A stretch of DNA of 64,000 nt from Nonlabens ulvanivorans (GTDB lineage: Bacteria; Bacteroidota; Bacteroidia; Flavobacteriales; Flavobacteriaceae). Numbering within the stretch: position 1 is the first letter of the stretch; every line of letters starts with the position of its first letter. Both the position numbers and the translations under genes were made by a program. Below are positions 53,451-62,548 of the stretch, piece after piece. The notes under the pieces were generated by a model, which was given only the letters and a program-made list of their open reading frames with translations, had not been told where the DNA came from and made no database searches. Location of the stretch: positions 62,001 to 126,000 of the forward strand of contig NZ_BBMK01000004.1 in assembly GCF_000755285.1 (NCBI RefSeq), read 5' to 3'.

Positions 53451-55453
53451 TTAATAATCTAACAATTCTTTTACACAAACTTTAAGTCGACTTGTTGGTA
53501 AGTAGTTATTTTCCAATCCTTTTTCAAATGGTATAGGCGTATCTAAGCTTCCAACACGTCTCACAGGAGCATCTAAATATTCAAAACATTCTTCTCCTAT
53601 AAATCCAGCAATGTCGGCTGCTACACTACCGGTAAGGTTATCTTCAGTTAATACAATTACCTTACCCGTTTTATGAACTGATGCTATAATAGATTCTTTA
53701 TCTAGAGGTGCTAAAGTTCTTAAATCTATTAAATCTATATCATACTGCATTTCGTCGATTAATTTCTTTGCCCAGTGAACACCAGCACCATAAGTAATTA
53801 TCGTTAGCTCATTTCCTTCGTGAACTGTAGCCGCTTTCCCTAATGGCAAATTATAATATCCTTGAGGAACATCTCCATAAACACTACGATATAAAGCTTT
53901 GTGCTCAAAGAATAATACCGGATTAGGTTCTTCTATTGATGCTGTTAAAAGTCCTTTTGCGTCTGCAGGAAAAGCAGGATAAACAATCTTAAGACCTGGA
54001 ATGGTATAAAACCATGATTCATTAGATTGTGAATGGAATGGACCTGCTCCTACACCAGCACCACATGGCATTCTTATCACGATATCTGCCTTTTGATTCC
54101 ATCTATAATATGATTTTGCCAGATAATTGACGATGGGATTAAAGCCACTACTTACAAAATCTGCAAATTGCATTTCTACAATAGCTTTCATACCTGCGAT
54201 ACTTAGACCCATCGCAGCTTCTACGATTGCGCTTTCACATATTGGTGTGTTGCGCACACGATCACGGCCAAATTTTTCTACAAAGCCATCTGTAATTTTA
54301 AATACACCACCATACTCGGCAACATCTTGTCCCATGATTACTAAGTTATCATAGCGATCCATGGACTCTTCAAGGCCATCCTTTATAGCATCAACTAATC
54401 TTATGTTTGTAATATCATCGCTAGCGATTTCATTTATATGATCATGTGGCGCAAACACATCTGCTAGTTCTATTCGTGATGTTGATTGAGGTAACGCTTT
54501 CGCGAAAGCGATATCTAAACCATCATTAATTTCTTCTTTATAATGTGTACTCCACTTTTCTATGTCTTCAATAGAGATCAAATCTTGATTTAATAAATAC
54601 TGTTCAAAACGAGTTAAGGGATCACGCTGTTCCCAATAGTTCAATAGTTCATCAGGCACATATTTTGTACCACTAGCCTCTTCATGTCCTCGTCTTCTAA
54701 AGGTTTTAAACTCTATAAGAACTGGTTTAGGGTTTTCACGTATATCATTAAGTATTGAAGATATTTTTGTGTAAACTTCTACAATATTATTACCGTCAAT
54801 AATATGAGATTCCATTCCGTATCCTAGGGCACGATCTGCGAGATTTTCGCAATTGTATTGCTCACTAGTTGGGGGGGTGCTTAATCCATATCCATTATTT
54901 TCTATACAAAATAAAACGGGCAAACTCCATACACTAGCAACATTTAAGGCTTCATGGAAATCGCCTTCGCTTGTACCACCTTCACCAGTAAAAACAGCGG
55001 TTGCAAGACCTGTTTTTTTAGTTTTTGAGCTAGAGCAATACCATCTGCAACACCTAGTTGTGGTCCCAGATGAGAAATCATTCCTACTATATTATAATCT
55101 TGGGTGCCAAAATGAAAACTACGGTCTCTACCTTTAGTAAAACCTTCTTCTTTACCTTGCCACTGTGCAAACAGCTTCCATAATGGTATATCACGAGTTG
55201 TAAAAACTCCTAGATTACGGTGCATAGGTAAAATATACTCGTCGCTTTGCATAGCCATCGTTACACCTATTGCGATAGCTTCCTGTCCTATACCAGAAAA
55301 CCATTTTGAGATCCTTCCCTGACGCAGCAGTATAAGCATCTTCTCCTCTATTAATCGAGGTAATAACATTCTTTTATACAGTTCTATTAAGGTATCTGTG
55401 TCAAGATTATTTTTATATAAATCTGTAAATTTTAGTGGACTAGTTTCTGTCAT
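53451..55453 (-). CDS. 2-oxoacid dehydrogenase E1, fused alpha and beta subunits (frameshift)
   Basis: The reconstruction has 667 residues. The alpha part (residues 1-330) has the thiamine diphosphate region and GEGGTSEGDFHEALNVASVW, IENNGYGLST and FRRRGHEEASG. The beta part (residues 340-667) has DVAEYGGVFKITDGF, NTPICESAIVEAAMGLSIAG and MPCGAGVGAGPFHSQSNE. The product is a fused branched-chain or pyruvate-type E1. One A is missing in the run complementary to T7 at 55013-55019; restoring it gives LKKTGLATAVFTGEGG. The G7 tract at 54871-54877 gives STPPTSEQ where STPTSEQ is usual. A palindrome copy lies at 54495-54510 in the coding sequence. Confidence 0.9.
54495..54510. repeat. Perfect CGCTTTCGCGAAAGCG palindrome inside a CDS
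   Basis: A 16-base perfect copy within the E1 gene, in the linker region between alpha and beta parts (encoding AFAKAL). Confidence 0.95.
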
Positions 55454-55470
55454 GGTAATTTGCTGTTACC

Positions 55471-55478
55471 CAAAAGTA
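55471..55478 (-). promoter_or_regulatory. -7 element TACTTTTG (minus strand)
   Basis: It matches TAnnTTTG, 17 bases upstream of the E1 ATG at 55453. Confidence 0.6.
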
Positions 55479-55531
55479 GCATAATCAACGATTATACCTA
55501 GAAAAGCTATCAAAATGTGTTAGGCATTTAC

Positions 55532-55539
55532 TAACTTTG
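55532..55539 (+). promoter_or_regulatory. -7 element TAACTTTG
   Basis: It matches TAnnTTTG, 21 bases before the ATG at 55561, and rules out the in-frame TTG at 55537 as start. Confidence 0.6.
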
Positions 55540-55560
55540 TTATCAACACAATTTTTAATC

Positions 55561-56511
55561 ATGACTAATATTCCAAGCGTTGATCTAGCAGACTTCCTGA
55601 GTGATGACCCTAGTAGAAAACAAAAATTCATTAATGAAATAGGTAAAGCTTATGAAGATATAGGTTTTGTAGCTCTAAAGAACCACTTTCTATCTGATCA
55701 ACTAGTTGAGAATCTTTATAGTGAAGTAGAGAAGTTTTTTAAACTTCCTGTGGAAACTAAAAAAGGATATGAACGTCCAGAAATAGGTGGCCAGCGAGGT
55801 TACGTATCTTTTGGTAAAGAACATGCCAAAGGTAAAAAAGAAGGCGATTTAAAAGAATTCTGGCATTTTGGACAAGAGGTCGCGCCTGATGCTAATATTG
55901 AAGAAAACTATCCTGAAAATGTAATCGTTAAGGAATTACCTGATTTTAATAAAACAGGTATGGAAGCTTATCGTATGCTCGAAAAAACAGGAATCTACGT
56001 TTTAAGAGCTCTATCTTTACATATAGGTATAGATGAGCACTATTTTGATCATTGGGCTAGTAACGGTAATTCTATTTTGAGACCTATACATTATCCACCT
56101 ATTACTAGTGAGCCAGACAACGCCGTGCGTGCTGGTGCTCATGGAGATATTAATTTAATAACCTTATTAATGGGTGCTAGTGCTCCAGGTTTACAAGTGC
56201 AGAATCGTCAAGGCGAATGGCTAGACGCTATCGCACAAGAAGATGAACTTGTTATTAATGTAGGTGATATGTTGCAACGTCATACTAACAATAAATTGAA
56301 ATCAACAATTCATAGAGTCGTAAATCCGCCGCGTGAATTATGGCACACTAGCCGCTACTCTATTCCGTTCTTTTTACATCCTCGTAGTGATATGAAATTG
56401 GATTGTCTAGAAGAATGTGTTGATGAGAATAATCCAAAACAGCATGATGATATTACTGCTGGAGATTTCTTACATCAACGATTAGTTGAAATAGGATTAA
56501 TAAAGAAGTAA
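55561..56511 (+). CDS. 2-oxoglutarate/Fe(II)-dependent oxygenase, isopenicillin-N-synthase family
   Basis: A 316-residue soluble enzyme. The N-terminus reads IPSVDLADFLSDDP and YEDIGFVALKNHFLSDQLVE, as in IPNS-like dioxygenases. The iron site is GAHGDINLITLL (His and Asp of HxD) and STIHRVVNPP (distal His). The oxoglutarate-binding Arg is in SRYSIPFFLHP. The substrate is unknown; many flavobacterial copies are annotated only as family. Start chosen at ATG 55561 because the promoter element overlaps the earlier TTG. It is followed by the SUI1-like gene after 31 bases. Confidence 0.9.
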   Translation: MTNIPSVDLADFLSDDPSRKQKFINEIGKAYEDIGFVALKNHFLSDQLVENLYSEVEKFFKLPVETKKGYERPEIGGQRGYVSFGKEHAKGKKEGDLKEFWHFGQEVAPDANIEENYPENVIVKELPDFNKTGMEAYRMLEKTGIYVLRALSLHIGIDEHYFDHWASNGNSILRPIHYPPITSEPDNAVRAGAHGDINLITLLMGASAPGLQVQNRQGEWLDAIAQEDELVINVGDMLQRHTNNKLKSTIHRVVNPPRELWHTSRYSIPFFLHPRSDMKLDCLEECVDENNPKQHDDITAGDFLHQRLVEIGLIKK

Positions 56512-56542
56512 ACTGTTTAAATTATCAGATAAAAATAAAATT

Positions 56543-56866
56543 TTGGACTTAAGCGATCAATTAAAAAATTTATTCCCTGAACATCAATTTAAGGAAGAAG
56601 TACAACCTGAAAAAAGTAATGTGTGGTTACAAGAAGATCCTTTACAATGTAAGTTTGAAAAACGTAAAGGAAAAGTAAACACGGTTATAGCTGGTTATAC
56701 GGGTGCTACTTCGGATTTTAAAATTCTTGCTAAAGAGATTAAAACCATGCTAGGTGTTGGTGGTAGTTTTAAAAATGACGAAATCATCATTCAAGGTGAT
56801 TATCGAGATCGTATTATGGATTTCTTAAAAGAGAAAGGTTTTAAGGTCAAACGCGTCGGTGGTTAA
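56543..56866 (+). CDS. SUI1/YciH-family translation factor
   Basis: A 107-residue protein. The core KRKGKVNTVIAGYTGATSDF and AKEIKTMLGVGGSFKNDEIIIQGDYRDRI (part) is the SUI1 domain of eIF1, which bacteria carry as YciH. The C-terminus GFKVKRVGG is as in the family. It may control start-codon fidelity. I start at TTG 56543 because the family begins M-D-L; the sequence ahead has no ATG, so an error is possible. A perfect 38-base palindromic terminator follows. Confidence 0.9.
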   Translation: MDLSDQLKNLFPEHQFKEEVQPEKSNVWLQEDPLQCKFEKRKGKVNTVIAGYTGATSDFKILAKEIKTMLGVGGSFKNDEIIIQGDYRDRIMDFLKEKGFKVKRVGG

Positions 56867-56888
56867 ACCATAAAACCATATTAATAAT

Positions 56889-56926
56889 AAAAAAGCGCTC
56901 TTATTTTAAAATAAGAGCGCTTTTTT
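56889..56926. terminator. Perfect 38-base palindromic terminator
   Basis: AAAAAAGCGCTCTTATTTT is followed directly by its exact reverse complement, so the whole stem has no unpaired base other than the loop-forming centre. Confidence 0.9.
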
Positions 56927-57041
56927 ATGTGAATTATTCATTAAATACTATTCCTACAAAATATTCGTTGTGTAAATTCATAACCTGAAACTTAACTATT
57001 CAGATTATTAACCAAACTATTGAGTAACTAAATCAATCATT

Positions 57042-59951
57042 ATGAAAAAACACTATCTAAGTCTGTTAGGAATAGCAGCTTTATTAGTTGTGGCCTGCGG
57101 TGGTCCTAAATCAACTACAGCAAATAAAACCACTACTACAACCACAACAAGTACCGCTACCAGTACCACGACTAATGTAGCTTCAGCTTCAATGACTGCA
57201 GTTGGTATTGATTTAAATGCAAAAATACCGTTAGATCCTACCGTAAAAACAGGAGTGCTTTCCAATGGTCTTACCTATTATATCCAAAATAATGGTAAAC
57301 CAGAAGATAAAGTAGAATTAAGACTTGCTATAAATGCAGGTTCTATTCTTGAAGATGATGACCAGCAAGGTCTTGCTCATATGATGGAGCACATGAATTT
57401 TAATGGAACAACTAACTTCCAGAAAAATGAACTAGTAGATTACTTACAGGGAATAGGTGTCAAATTTGGAGCAGATTTAAATGCATACACCAGTTTTGAT
57501 GAGACTGTCTACATTCTTCCTATACCTAGTGATGATCCAGAAAAATTAGACAATGGCTTTACAATTCTTTCTGATTGGGCAGGTGGAGCGTTGTTAGAAA
57601 CTGACGCTATTAATGACGAACGTGGAGTAATTTTAGAAGAATCTAGAACCGGTAAAGGCGCAAATGACAGAATGAACAAAGTTACTTTTCCTGTAATCTT
57701 TGCAAATTCTAAATATGCAGAACGTTTACCAATAGGAAAAGATGATATCATTCAAAATTTTAATCCTGATGCGATCAGACGTTTCCAAAAAGACTGGTAC
57801 AGACCAGACTTAATGGCTGTTATTGCTGTTGGTGATTTAGACGTTGCAACACTTGAAGCTAAAATTAAAGAACATTTTGGCGATATTCCAGCAGCTGAAA
57901 ACCCAAGAAAACGTGAAGAATTTGGGTTACCTAATCATGAAGAAACTCTTATCGCAATAGCTCAAGATCCTGAGGCCAGTTTTGCTCAGGTAAGAATTCA
58001 ATATAAGGACTCAAAGAAGGCGGAACCTACAACAACGGTTTCAGACTTAAGAGATGATTTAGTTAATGGATTATTCTCTCAAATGATGAATAATCGTTTG
58101 CAAGAACTTACTACTAAACCTAATCCACCTTTCATATTTGGATCTTCTAGTTATGGTGGCACTGGTATTAGAGGTAAAAATTCCTATTCTTCTTTCGCAG
58201 GAACGGCACCAGATGGACAGTTAACTGCATTGAAGACATTATTAGAAGAGAATCAAAGAGTAAAGCTTTATGGTTTTCAAGCTAGTGAATTTGAGAGAGC
58301 TAAAACCAGTTATAAGTCTTTCTATGAAACATTCTATAAGGATCGAGACAAAAGAGAAAGTGGACGTATTGTAGGAGCTTATGTAAATCATTTCTTAGTA
58401 GGTGATATGGTACCAAGCGTTGAGTATAGTTATGAAATGGCTATGAAATTAATGCCTACCATTACGATAGAGGAGATTAATGCAAAAATGGCAGACTATA
58501 TTCATGATGATAATCGTAGTATTGTTTTTACGGGACCAGAAACAGAAAACAAGCCTACAGAAGCTGATATCTTAAAAATCTTGAATGATGTAGCAAATAG
58601 TAAGATCGATAATTATCAAGATACTGAGGTACGTGAAAATCTAATTGAAAAATTACCTACTGCAGGTGCTATTGCCAAAACCACAAAAAATGATAAGCTA
58701 GGTACAACAACTTACACATTAAGTAACGGCGCAACAATAACGACAAAGAAAACAGACTTTAAGAACGACGAGATTCTTATGAGTGCTTATTCTTATGGAG
58801 GAACAAGCTTATTCTCTGATGAAGAATATCTAGCTGTAAATCAAGCTATGGGTGGTGTTACTGAAGGTGGAATCGCTGGTCTTAACCAAACAGATATGGG
58901 AAAATATATGTCTGGTAAATTAGTAAGAGTAAGTCCTCGTGTAGGTTCTATAAGTGAAAACTTTAATGGTAGCTCTACTCCAGACGATTTAGAAACGATG
59001 TTTCAATTGATCCATTTATACTTTACAGACATCAATAAAGATACTGAGGCTTACAAATCATACATCGATAAGCAAAAATCATTTCTAGGTAGTTATTTAT
59101 CACGACCAGAAAGCTACTTCAGTAATGAGGTAAATAATTATAGATTTGGATCTAGTCCTCGCTACACAGGCTTCCCTACACCAGAGATGATGGATGCTGC
59201 AGACTATGATAAAGCATATCAACTATTTAAAGAACGTTTTTCAGATGCTGGAGATTTTAATTTCTATCTAGTTGGTAATATAGATGATGCACAAATTCAA
59301 AAATTTGCAAAAACCTATATTGCTAGTCTTCCTAGTTCTGGTAAAAAAGAGATGTATAAGATTAATGAATGGAGAGAAGATACTTCTAAACCACGTAAGA
59401 AAGTGGTTAAAAAAGGTCTTGAAGAGAAAAGTACTGTTCAAATCGTATGGACTGGAGAAGCAACATCATATAGTGCTAAAGAGAACATGGCATTAGATGC
59501 TCTAGGAGAAATTGCAACTATTAAAATCATCGAGACGCTACGTGAGCAAGAAGGTGGTATTTATGGTGGTGGCGCTAGAGGTTCTTTAAGCAAGATTACA
59601 TATCCACGCTATAACTTCAGCATTTCTTTTCCTTGTGGACCAGATAACGTAGATAAACTAGTTGCTGCGGCTCTTAATGAACTTGAGATGATCAAGAATG
59701 ATGGCCCTACAGATAAGGATATGAATAAAGTAAAAGAAGCCTATTTATTAGAGTATAAAGAAAATCTTGAAAGTAATAGATTCTGGTTAAACTCTTTATA
59801 CAGCGCTGACTATGAGCAAAAAGATCCAAATAAAATACTTGATTTTGAAGCATCAGTTGCTAAGTTAACTAAGGCAGATGTTCAAGCTGCTGCTATGAAG
59901 TATATCGATGAGAATTACTTACTTGCAGTACTATTACCAGAAGATAAATAG
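57042..59951 (+). CDS. M16-family zinc metalloprotease lipoprotein
   Basis: A 969-residue protein with a lipobox (VVAC, Cys19) and a Thr/Ser-rich linker (residues 25-50). Two M16 halves follow. The first has the inverted zinc motif HMMEH (H113, E116, H117) and the later acidic NDERGVILEE. The second half (residues 560-969) lacks HxxEH and is the usual inactive partner. M16 enzymes (insulinase, pitrilysin) cut peptides; here it is anchored to the periplasmic or outer face. It has its own terminator and no partner gene. Function in peptide clean-up or nutrient use is inferred. Confidence 0.9.
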   Translation: MKKHYLSLLGIAALLVVACGGPKSTTANKTTTTTTTSTATSTTTNVASASMTAVGIDLNAKIPLDPTVKTGVLSNGLTYYIQNNGKPEDKVELRLAINAGSILEDDDQQGLAHMMEHMNFNGTTNFQKNELVDYLQGIGVKFGADLNAYTSFDETVYILPIPSDDPEKLDNGFTILSDWAGGALLETDAINDERGVILEESRTGKGANDRMNKVTFPVIFANSKYAERLPIGKDDIIQNFNPDAIRRFQKDWYRPDLMAVIAVGDLDVATLEAKIKEHFGDIPAAENPRKREEFGLPNHEETLIAIAQDPEASFAQVRIQYKDSKKAEPTTTVSDLRDDLVNGLFSQMMNNRLQELTTKPNPPFIFGSSSYGGTGIRGKNSYSSFAGTAPDGQLTALKTLLEENQRVKLYGFQASEFERAKTSYKSFYETFYKDRDKRESGRIVGAYVNHFLVGDMVPSVEYSYEMAMKLMPTITIEEINAKMADYIHDDNRSIVFTGPETENKPTEADILKILNDVANSKIDNYQDTEVRENLIEKLPTAGAIAKTTKNDKLGTTTYTLSNGATITTKKTDFKNDEILMSAYSYGGTSLFSDEEYLAVNQAMGGVTEGGIAGLNQTDMGKYMSGKLVRVSPRVGSISENFNGSSTPDDLETMFQLIHLYFTDINKDTEAYKSYIDKQKSFLGSYLSRPESYFSNEVNNYRFGSSPRYTGFPTPEMMDAADYDKAYQLFKERFSDAGDFNFYLVGNIDDAQIQKFAKTYIASLPSSGKKEMYKINEWREDTSKPRKKVVKKGLEEKSTVQIVWTGEATSYSAKENMALDALGEIATIKIIETLREQEGGIYGGGARGSLSKITYPRYNFSISFPCGPDNVDKLVAAALNELEMIKNDGPTDKDMNKVKEAYLLEYKENLESNRFWLNSLYSADYEQKDPNKILDFEASVAKLTKADVQAAAMKYIDENYLLAVLLPEDK

Positions 59952-59975
59952 AAAAAAGATTTCTATAAAATTGAA

Positions 59976-60004
59976 AAGGTGCTACATAAGTAGCACCTTT
60001 TTTA
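59976..60004 (+). terminator. Terminator after the M16 gene
   Basis: GGTGCTAC and GTAGCACC form an 8-bp stem, AA-flanked, followed by T's. Confidence 0.85.
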
Positions 60005-60020
60005 TTCCCTATTCTCCACA

Positions 60021-60053
60021 AAAAACCGTCCAGATAAAATCTAGACGGTTTTT
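60021..60053 (-). terminator. Terminator of the minus-strand small membrane gene
   Basis: AAAAACCGTC and GACGGTTTTT with inner AGAT/ATCT form a two-part stem; it reads as a terminator for the convergent minus-strand gene. Confidence 0.8.
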
Positions 60054-60073
60054 ACTATATGATAATCAGGTAA

Positions 60074-60262
60074 TTATGCGTTACCTGTTTCCTGAGCGTT
60101 TTTCTTAGCTTCTCTTTTCATCTTCATTTTTTCCATTAAAGAACCTGTAATCCAGTACGGAATTACAAATGCTGTTAAGAAAATCATTAACCAGAATCCT
60201 ATGGTTAATATTCCTAAAAATGCTAAAAATCCTAAGTATTGATCAAATTCAAACATTGTCAT
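60074..60262 (-). CDS. Small one- or two-helix membrane protein
   Basis: A 62-residue protein with one long hydrophobic region (YLGFLAFLGILTIGFWLMIFL and FVIPYWIT) and a basic C-terminal tail (MEKMKMKREAKKN). The ATG at 60256 is an alternative start. No family is recognised; the length and lysine-rich tail suggest a peripheral role at the inner membrane. Confidence 0.5.
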   Translation of the reverse strand: MTMFEFDQYLGFLAFLGILTIGFWLMIFLTAFVIPYWITGSLMEKMKMKREAKKNAQETGNA

Positions 60263-60358
60263 TGTATTTGCTGCAAAGATAAAAGCTTTCCGTAAAAAAA
60301 AGAAACGATTTCTATGATTTATTAACAGGTTATTGTTAGTAAGGTGTTGATGGTATTA

Positions 60359-60374
60359 CGCTTTCGCGAAAGCG
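60359..60374. repeat. Perfect CGCTTTCGCGAAAGCG palindrome
   Basis: A 16-base perfect copy in the upstream region of fumC. Confidence 0.95.
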
Positions 60375-60405
60375 TTAAAAAAAACTACCCTAAAGCCTTC
60401 TAAAA

Positions 60406-60440
60406 TTGACTCATTAAAAGAATTACACCTATTATATTTG
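60406..60440 (+). promoter_or_regulatory. fumC promoter: TTG-N24-TATATTTG
   Basis: TTG at 60406-60408 and TATATTTG at 60433-60440, 16 bases before the ATG at 60457. Spacing is one base over the usual range. Confidence 0.6.
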
Positions 60441-60456
60441 TGCAAAATGTGAAATC

Positions 60457-61854
60457 ATGGCATATCGTATAGAAAAAGATACAATGGGACCTGTCGAAGT
60501 TCCTGCAGATAAATTATGGGGGGGCGCGCAAACACAGCGTTCTAGAGACAATTTTAAAATAGGTGCCGCTGGTAGCATGCCACTAGAAATCGTTTATGGT
60601 TTTGCTTATCTTAAGAAAGCAGCAGCCTACACCAACAACGAACTAGGTGTTCTTGCTGAAGAAAAAAGGGATCTTATCGCACAGGTTTGTGATGAAATTC
60701 TTGCTGGTAAGCATGATGATCAATTTCCTCTTGTCATATGGCAAACGGGATCTGGCACACAATCTAATATGAATGTTAATGAGGTCATTGCAAACCGTGC
60801 ACATCAAATCGCTGGCAAAACAATAGGCGAAGGCGAGAAAACAATACAACCTAATGATGATGTGAACAAATCTCAGTCCTCAAATGATACCTTCCCTACT
60901 GGAATGCACATTGCTTGTTATAAAAAGATTGTAGAAAACACCATTCCTGGAGTAGAACAATTGCGCAATACGCTGCATGCTAAAGCGGTTGCTTTTAAAG
61001 ACATCGTTAAAATAGGTCGTACTCATTTGATGGATGCTACACCTTTAACAATAGGACAAGAATTTTCTGGTTATGTGTCCCAACTAGATCATGGAATTAT
61101 TGCTCTTAAAAATACACTAGCTCATTTAAGTGAACTTGCATTAGGTGGAACAGCTGTTGGAACCGGTTTAAATACTCCTGTAGGATATGATGTAAAGGTT
61201 GCTGAGTACATCGCACAGTTTACCGGTTTACCTTTTATCACAGCTGGTAATAAATTTGAAGCTCTTGCGGCACATGATGCACTAGTAGAAACACACGGTG
61301 CATTAAAGCAAATAGCAGTATCTCTTAATAAAATTGCACACGACATAAGAATGCTGGCTAGTGGTCCACGTTCTGGAATAGGAGAATTAATTATTCCAGC
61401 AAATGAGCCTGGTAGTTCTATCATGCCAGGAAAAGTAAACCCTACACAAGCCGAAGCTATTACAATGGTTTGTGCTCGTGTTATGGGTAACGATACTACT
61501 GTAACTGTAGGTGGTATGCAAGGTCATTTTGAACTAAATGTTTTTAAACCAGTAATGGCGGCAGCAGTTCTAGAAAGCGCACAGTTAATAGGAGATTCTT
61601 GTAGAAGTTTTGAAGAGAATTGTGCTGCAGGAATAGAACCGAATCATGATAAGATTAAATCGTTATTAGACAATTCATTAATGCTTGTAACGGCTTTAAA
61701 CACGAAAATAGGATATTATAAAGCTGCGGAAATTGCCAACAAAGCACATGAAGAAGGTTCTACATTAAAAGAAGCTGCGCTTGCATTAGGCTATGTAACT
61801 TCTGAAGAATTTGATGCTTGGGTTAAACCAGAAGATATGGTCGGACATAAATAA
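60457..61854 (+). CDS. fumC: Class II fumarate hydratase
   Basis: A 465-residue enzyme that hydrates fumarate to L-malate in the TCA cycle, active as a cytoplasmic tetramer. It has the superfamily signature [26 protein letters not shown] and [17 protein letters not shown]. Close to the start it reads [11 protein letters not shown], whereas fumarases have LWGAQTQRS; the extra Gly comes from a G7 tract at 60518-60524. Apart from this the protein is complete. It is probably monocistronic, with its own promoter and hairpin. Confidence 0.95.
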   Translation: MAYRIEKDTMGPVEVPADKLWGGAQTQRSRDNFKIGAAGSMPLEIVYGFAYLKKAAAYTNNELGVLAEEKRDLIAQVCDEILAGKHDDQFPLVIWQTGSGTQSNMNVNEVIANRAHQIAGKTIGEGEKTIQPNDDVNKSQSSNDTFPTGMHIACYKKIVENTIPGVEQLRNTLHAKAVAFKDIVKIGRTHLMDATPLTIGQEFSGYVSQLDHGIIALKNTLAHLSELALGGTAVGTGLNTPVGYDVKVAEYIAQFTGLPFITAGNKFEALAAHDALVETHGALKQIAVSLNKIAHDIRMLASGPRSGIGELIIPANEPGSSIMPGKVNPTQAEAITMVCARVMGNDTTVTVGGMQGHFELNVFKPVMAAAVLESAQLIGDSCRSFEENCAAGIEPNHDKIKSLLDNSLMLVTALNTKIGYYKAAEIANKAHEEGSTLKEAALALGYVTSEEFDAWVKPEDMVGHK

Positions 61855-61875
61855 AGTTCTCATAATCATAACATT

Positions 61876-61907
61876 AAAAAGCCACTTTTCAATAGTGGCT
61901 TTTTTTT
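61876..61907 (+). terminator. Terminator after fumC
   Basis: AAAAAGCCACT and AGTGGCTTTTTTT form an 11-bp stem with a seven-base loop. Confidence 0.85.
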
Positions 61908-62037
61908 ATAAAAGATATTTTCTTAGCTTTTATTTAAAAGAATTCTCAATAAAAAATGGGTTCTTTGTTTAACCATAAGGTGATTATAAAAAACACTGAT
62001 AAACAAATTGTTATATTAGTATCAATCAATAAATGAA

Positions 62038-62547
62038 ATGATGAAGAGATATTTTTCCATTGTATTAGTGATTCTACTTTTTAGCTGTGAAGAAAAAGTT
62101 GAAATGAGCTCTATTAATCCAGAAAACTGGAAGAAAAGAAGTGTATCCATAGAACAAAAAGACTCTTTAGAATATGGGAAATCATATCTATCTATTTACT
62201 CTCAGATTTATAGTATATCAGAAAGCCGTACACAAAATCTAACAGGAATGGTAAGTTTGAGAAATACAAGTGATCTAGACACCATTTATTTATTAAAAGC
62301 AGAGTATTATGATACACACGGTAAGTCTGTTAGAACATACTTTGACTACCCTATTTATTTAGCTCCACTAGAAACTACTGAGATAATTATTGATGAAAAA
62401 GACATATCTGGTGGTACTGGTTCTAATTTCATATTTGAATGGCAAAAGCCTCACGACTCTCCTGAACCTATATTTGAAGCAGTAATGACTTCTATTCTAG
62501 GTCAACAAGGTTTATCCTTTACGACTCAATCCAAAAGAATTAAGTAA
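62038..62547 (+). CDS. DUF3124 family lipoprotein
   Basis: A 169-residue protein with a lipoprotein signal (LFSCEE). The mature domain reads YLSIYSQIYSISESRTQNLTGMVSLRNTS, DTIYLLKAEYYDTHGKSVRTYF and PLETTEIIIDEKDISGGTGSNFIFEW (parts), which matches DUF3124. Function unknown. The next gene starts one base after its stop, so translation is coupled with marC. Confidence 0.75.
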   Translation: MMKRYFSIVLVILLFSCEEKVEMSSINPENWKKRSVSIEQKDSLEYGKSYLSIYSQIYSISESRTQNLTGMVSLRNTSDLDTIYLLKAEYYDTHGKSVRTYFDYPIYLAPLETTEIIIDEKDISGGTGSNFIFEWQKPHDSPEPIFEAVMTSILGQQGLSFTTQSKRIK

Positions 62548-62548
62548 C

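Noticed and set aside
57053-57265. Minus-strand open frame within the M16 gene's Thr-rich linker
   Set aside because: It is the complement of Thr/Ser codon repeats and gives a Val-rich nonsense protein; the M16 frame is clearly coding.
7698-60524. G7 tracts as phase-variation switches
   Set aside because: They lie in housekeeping genes, all have the same length, and the change is +3, which does not switch the frame.
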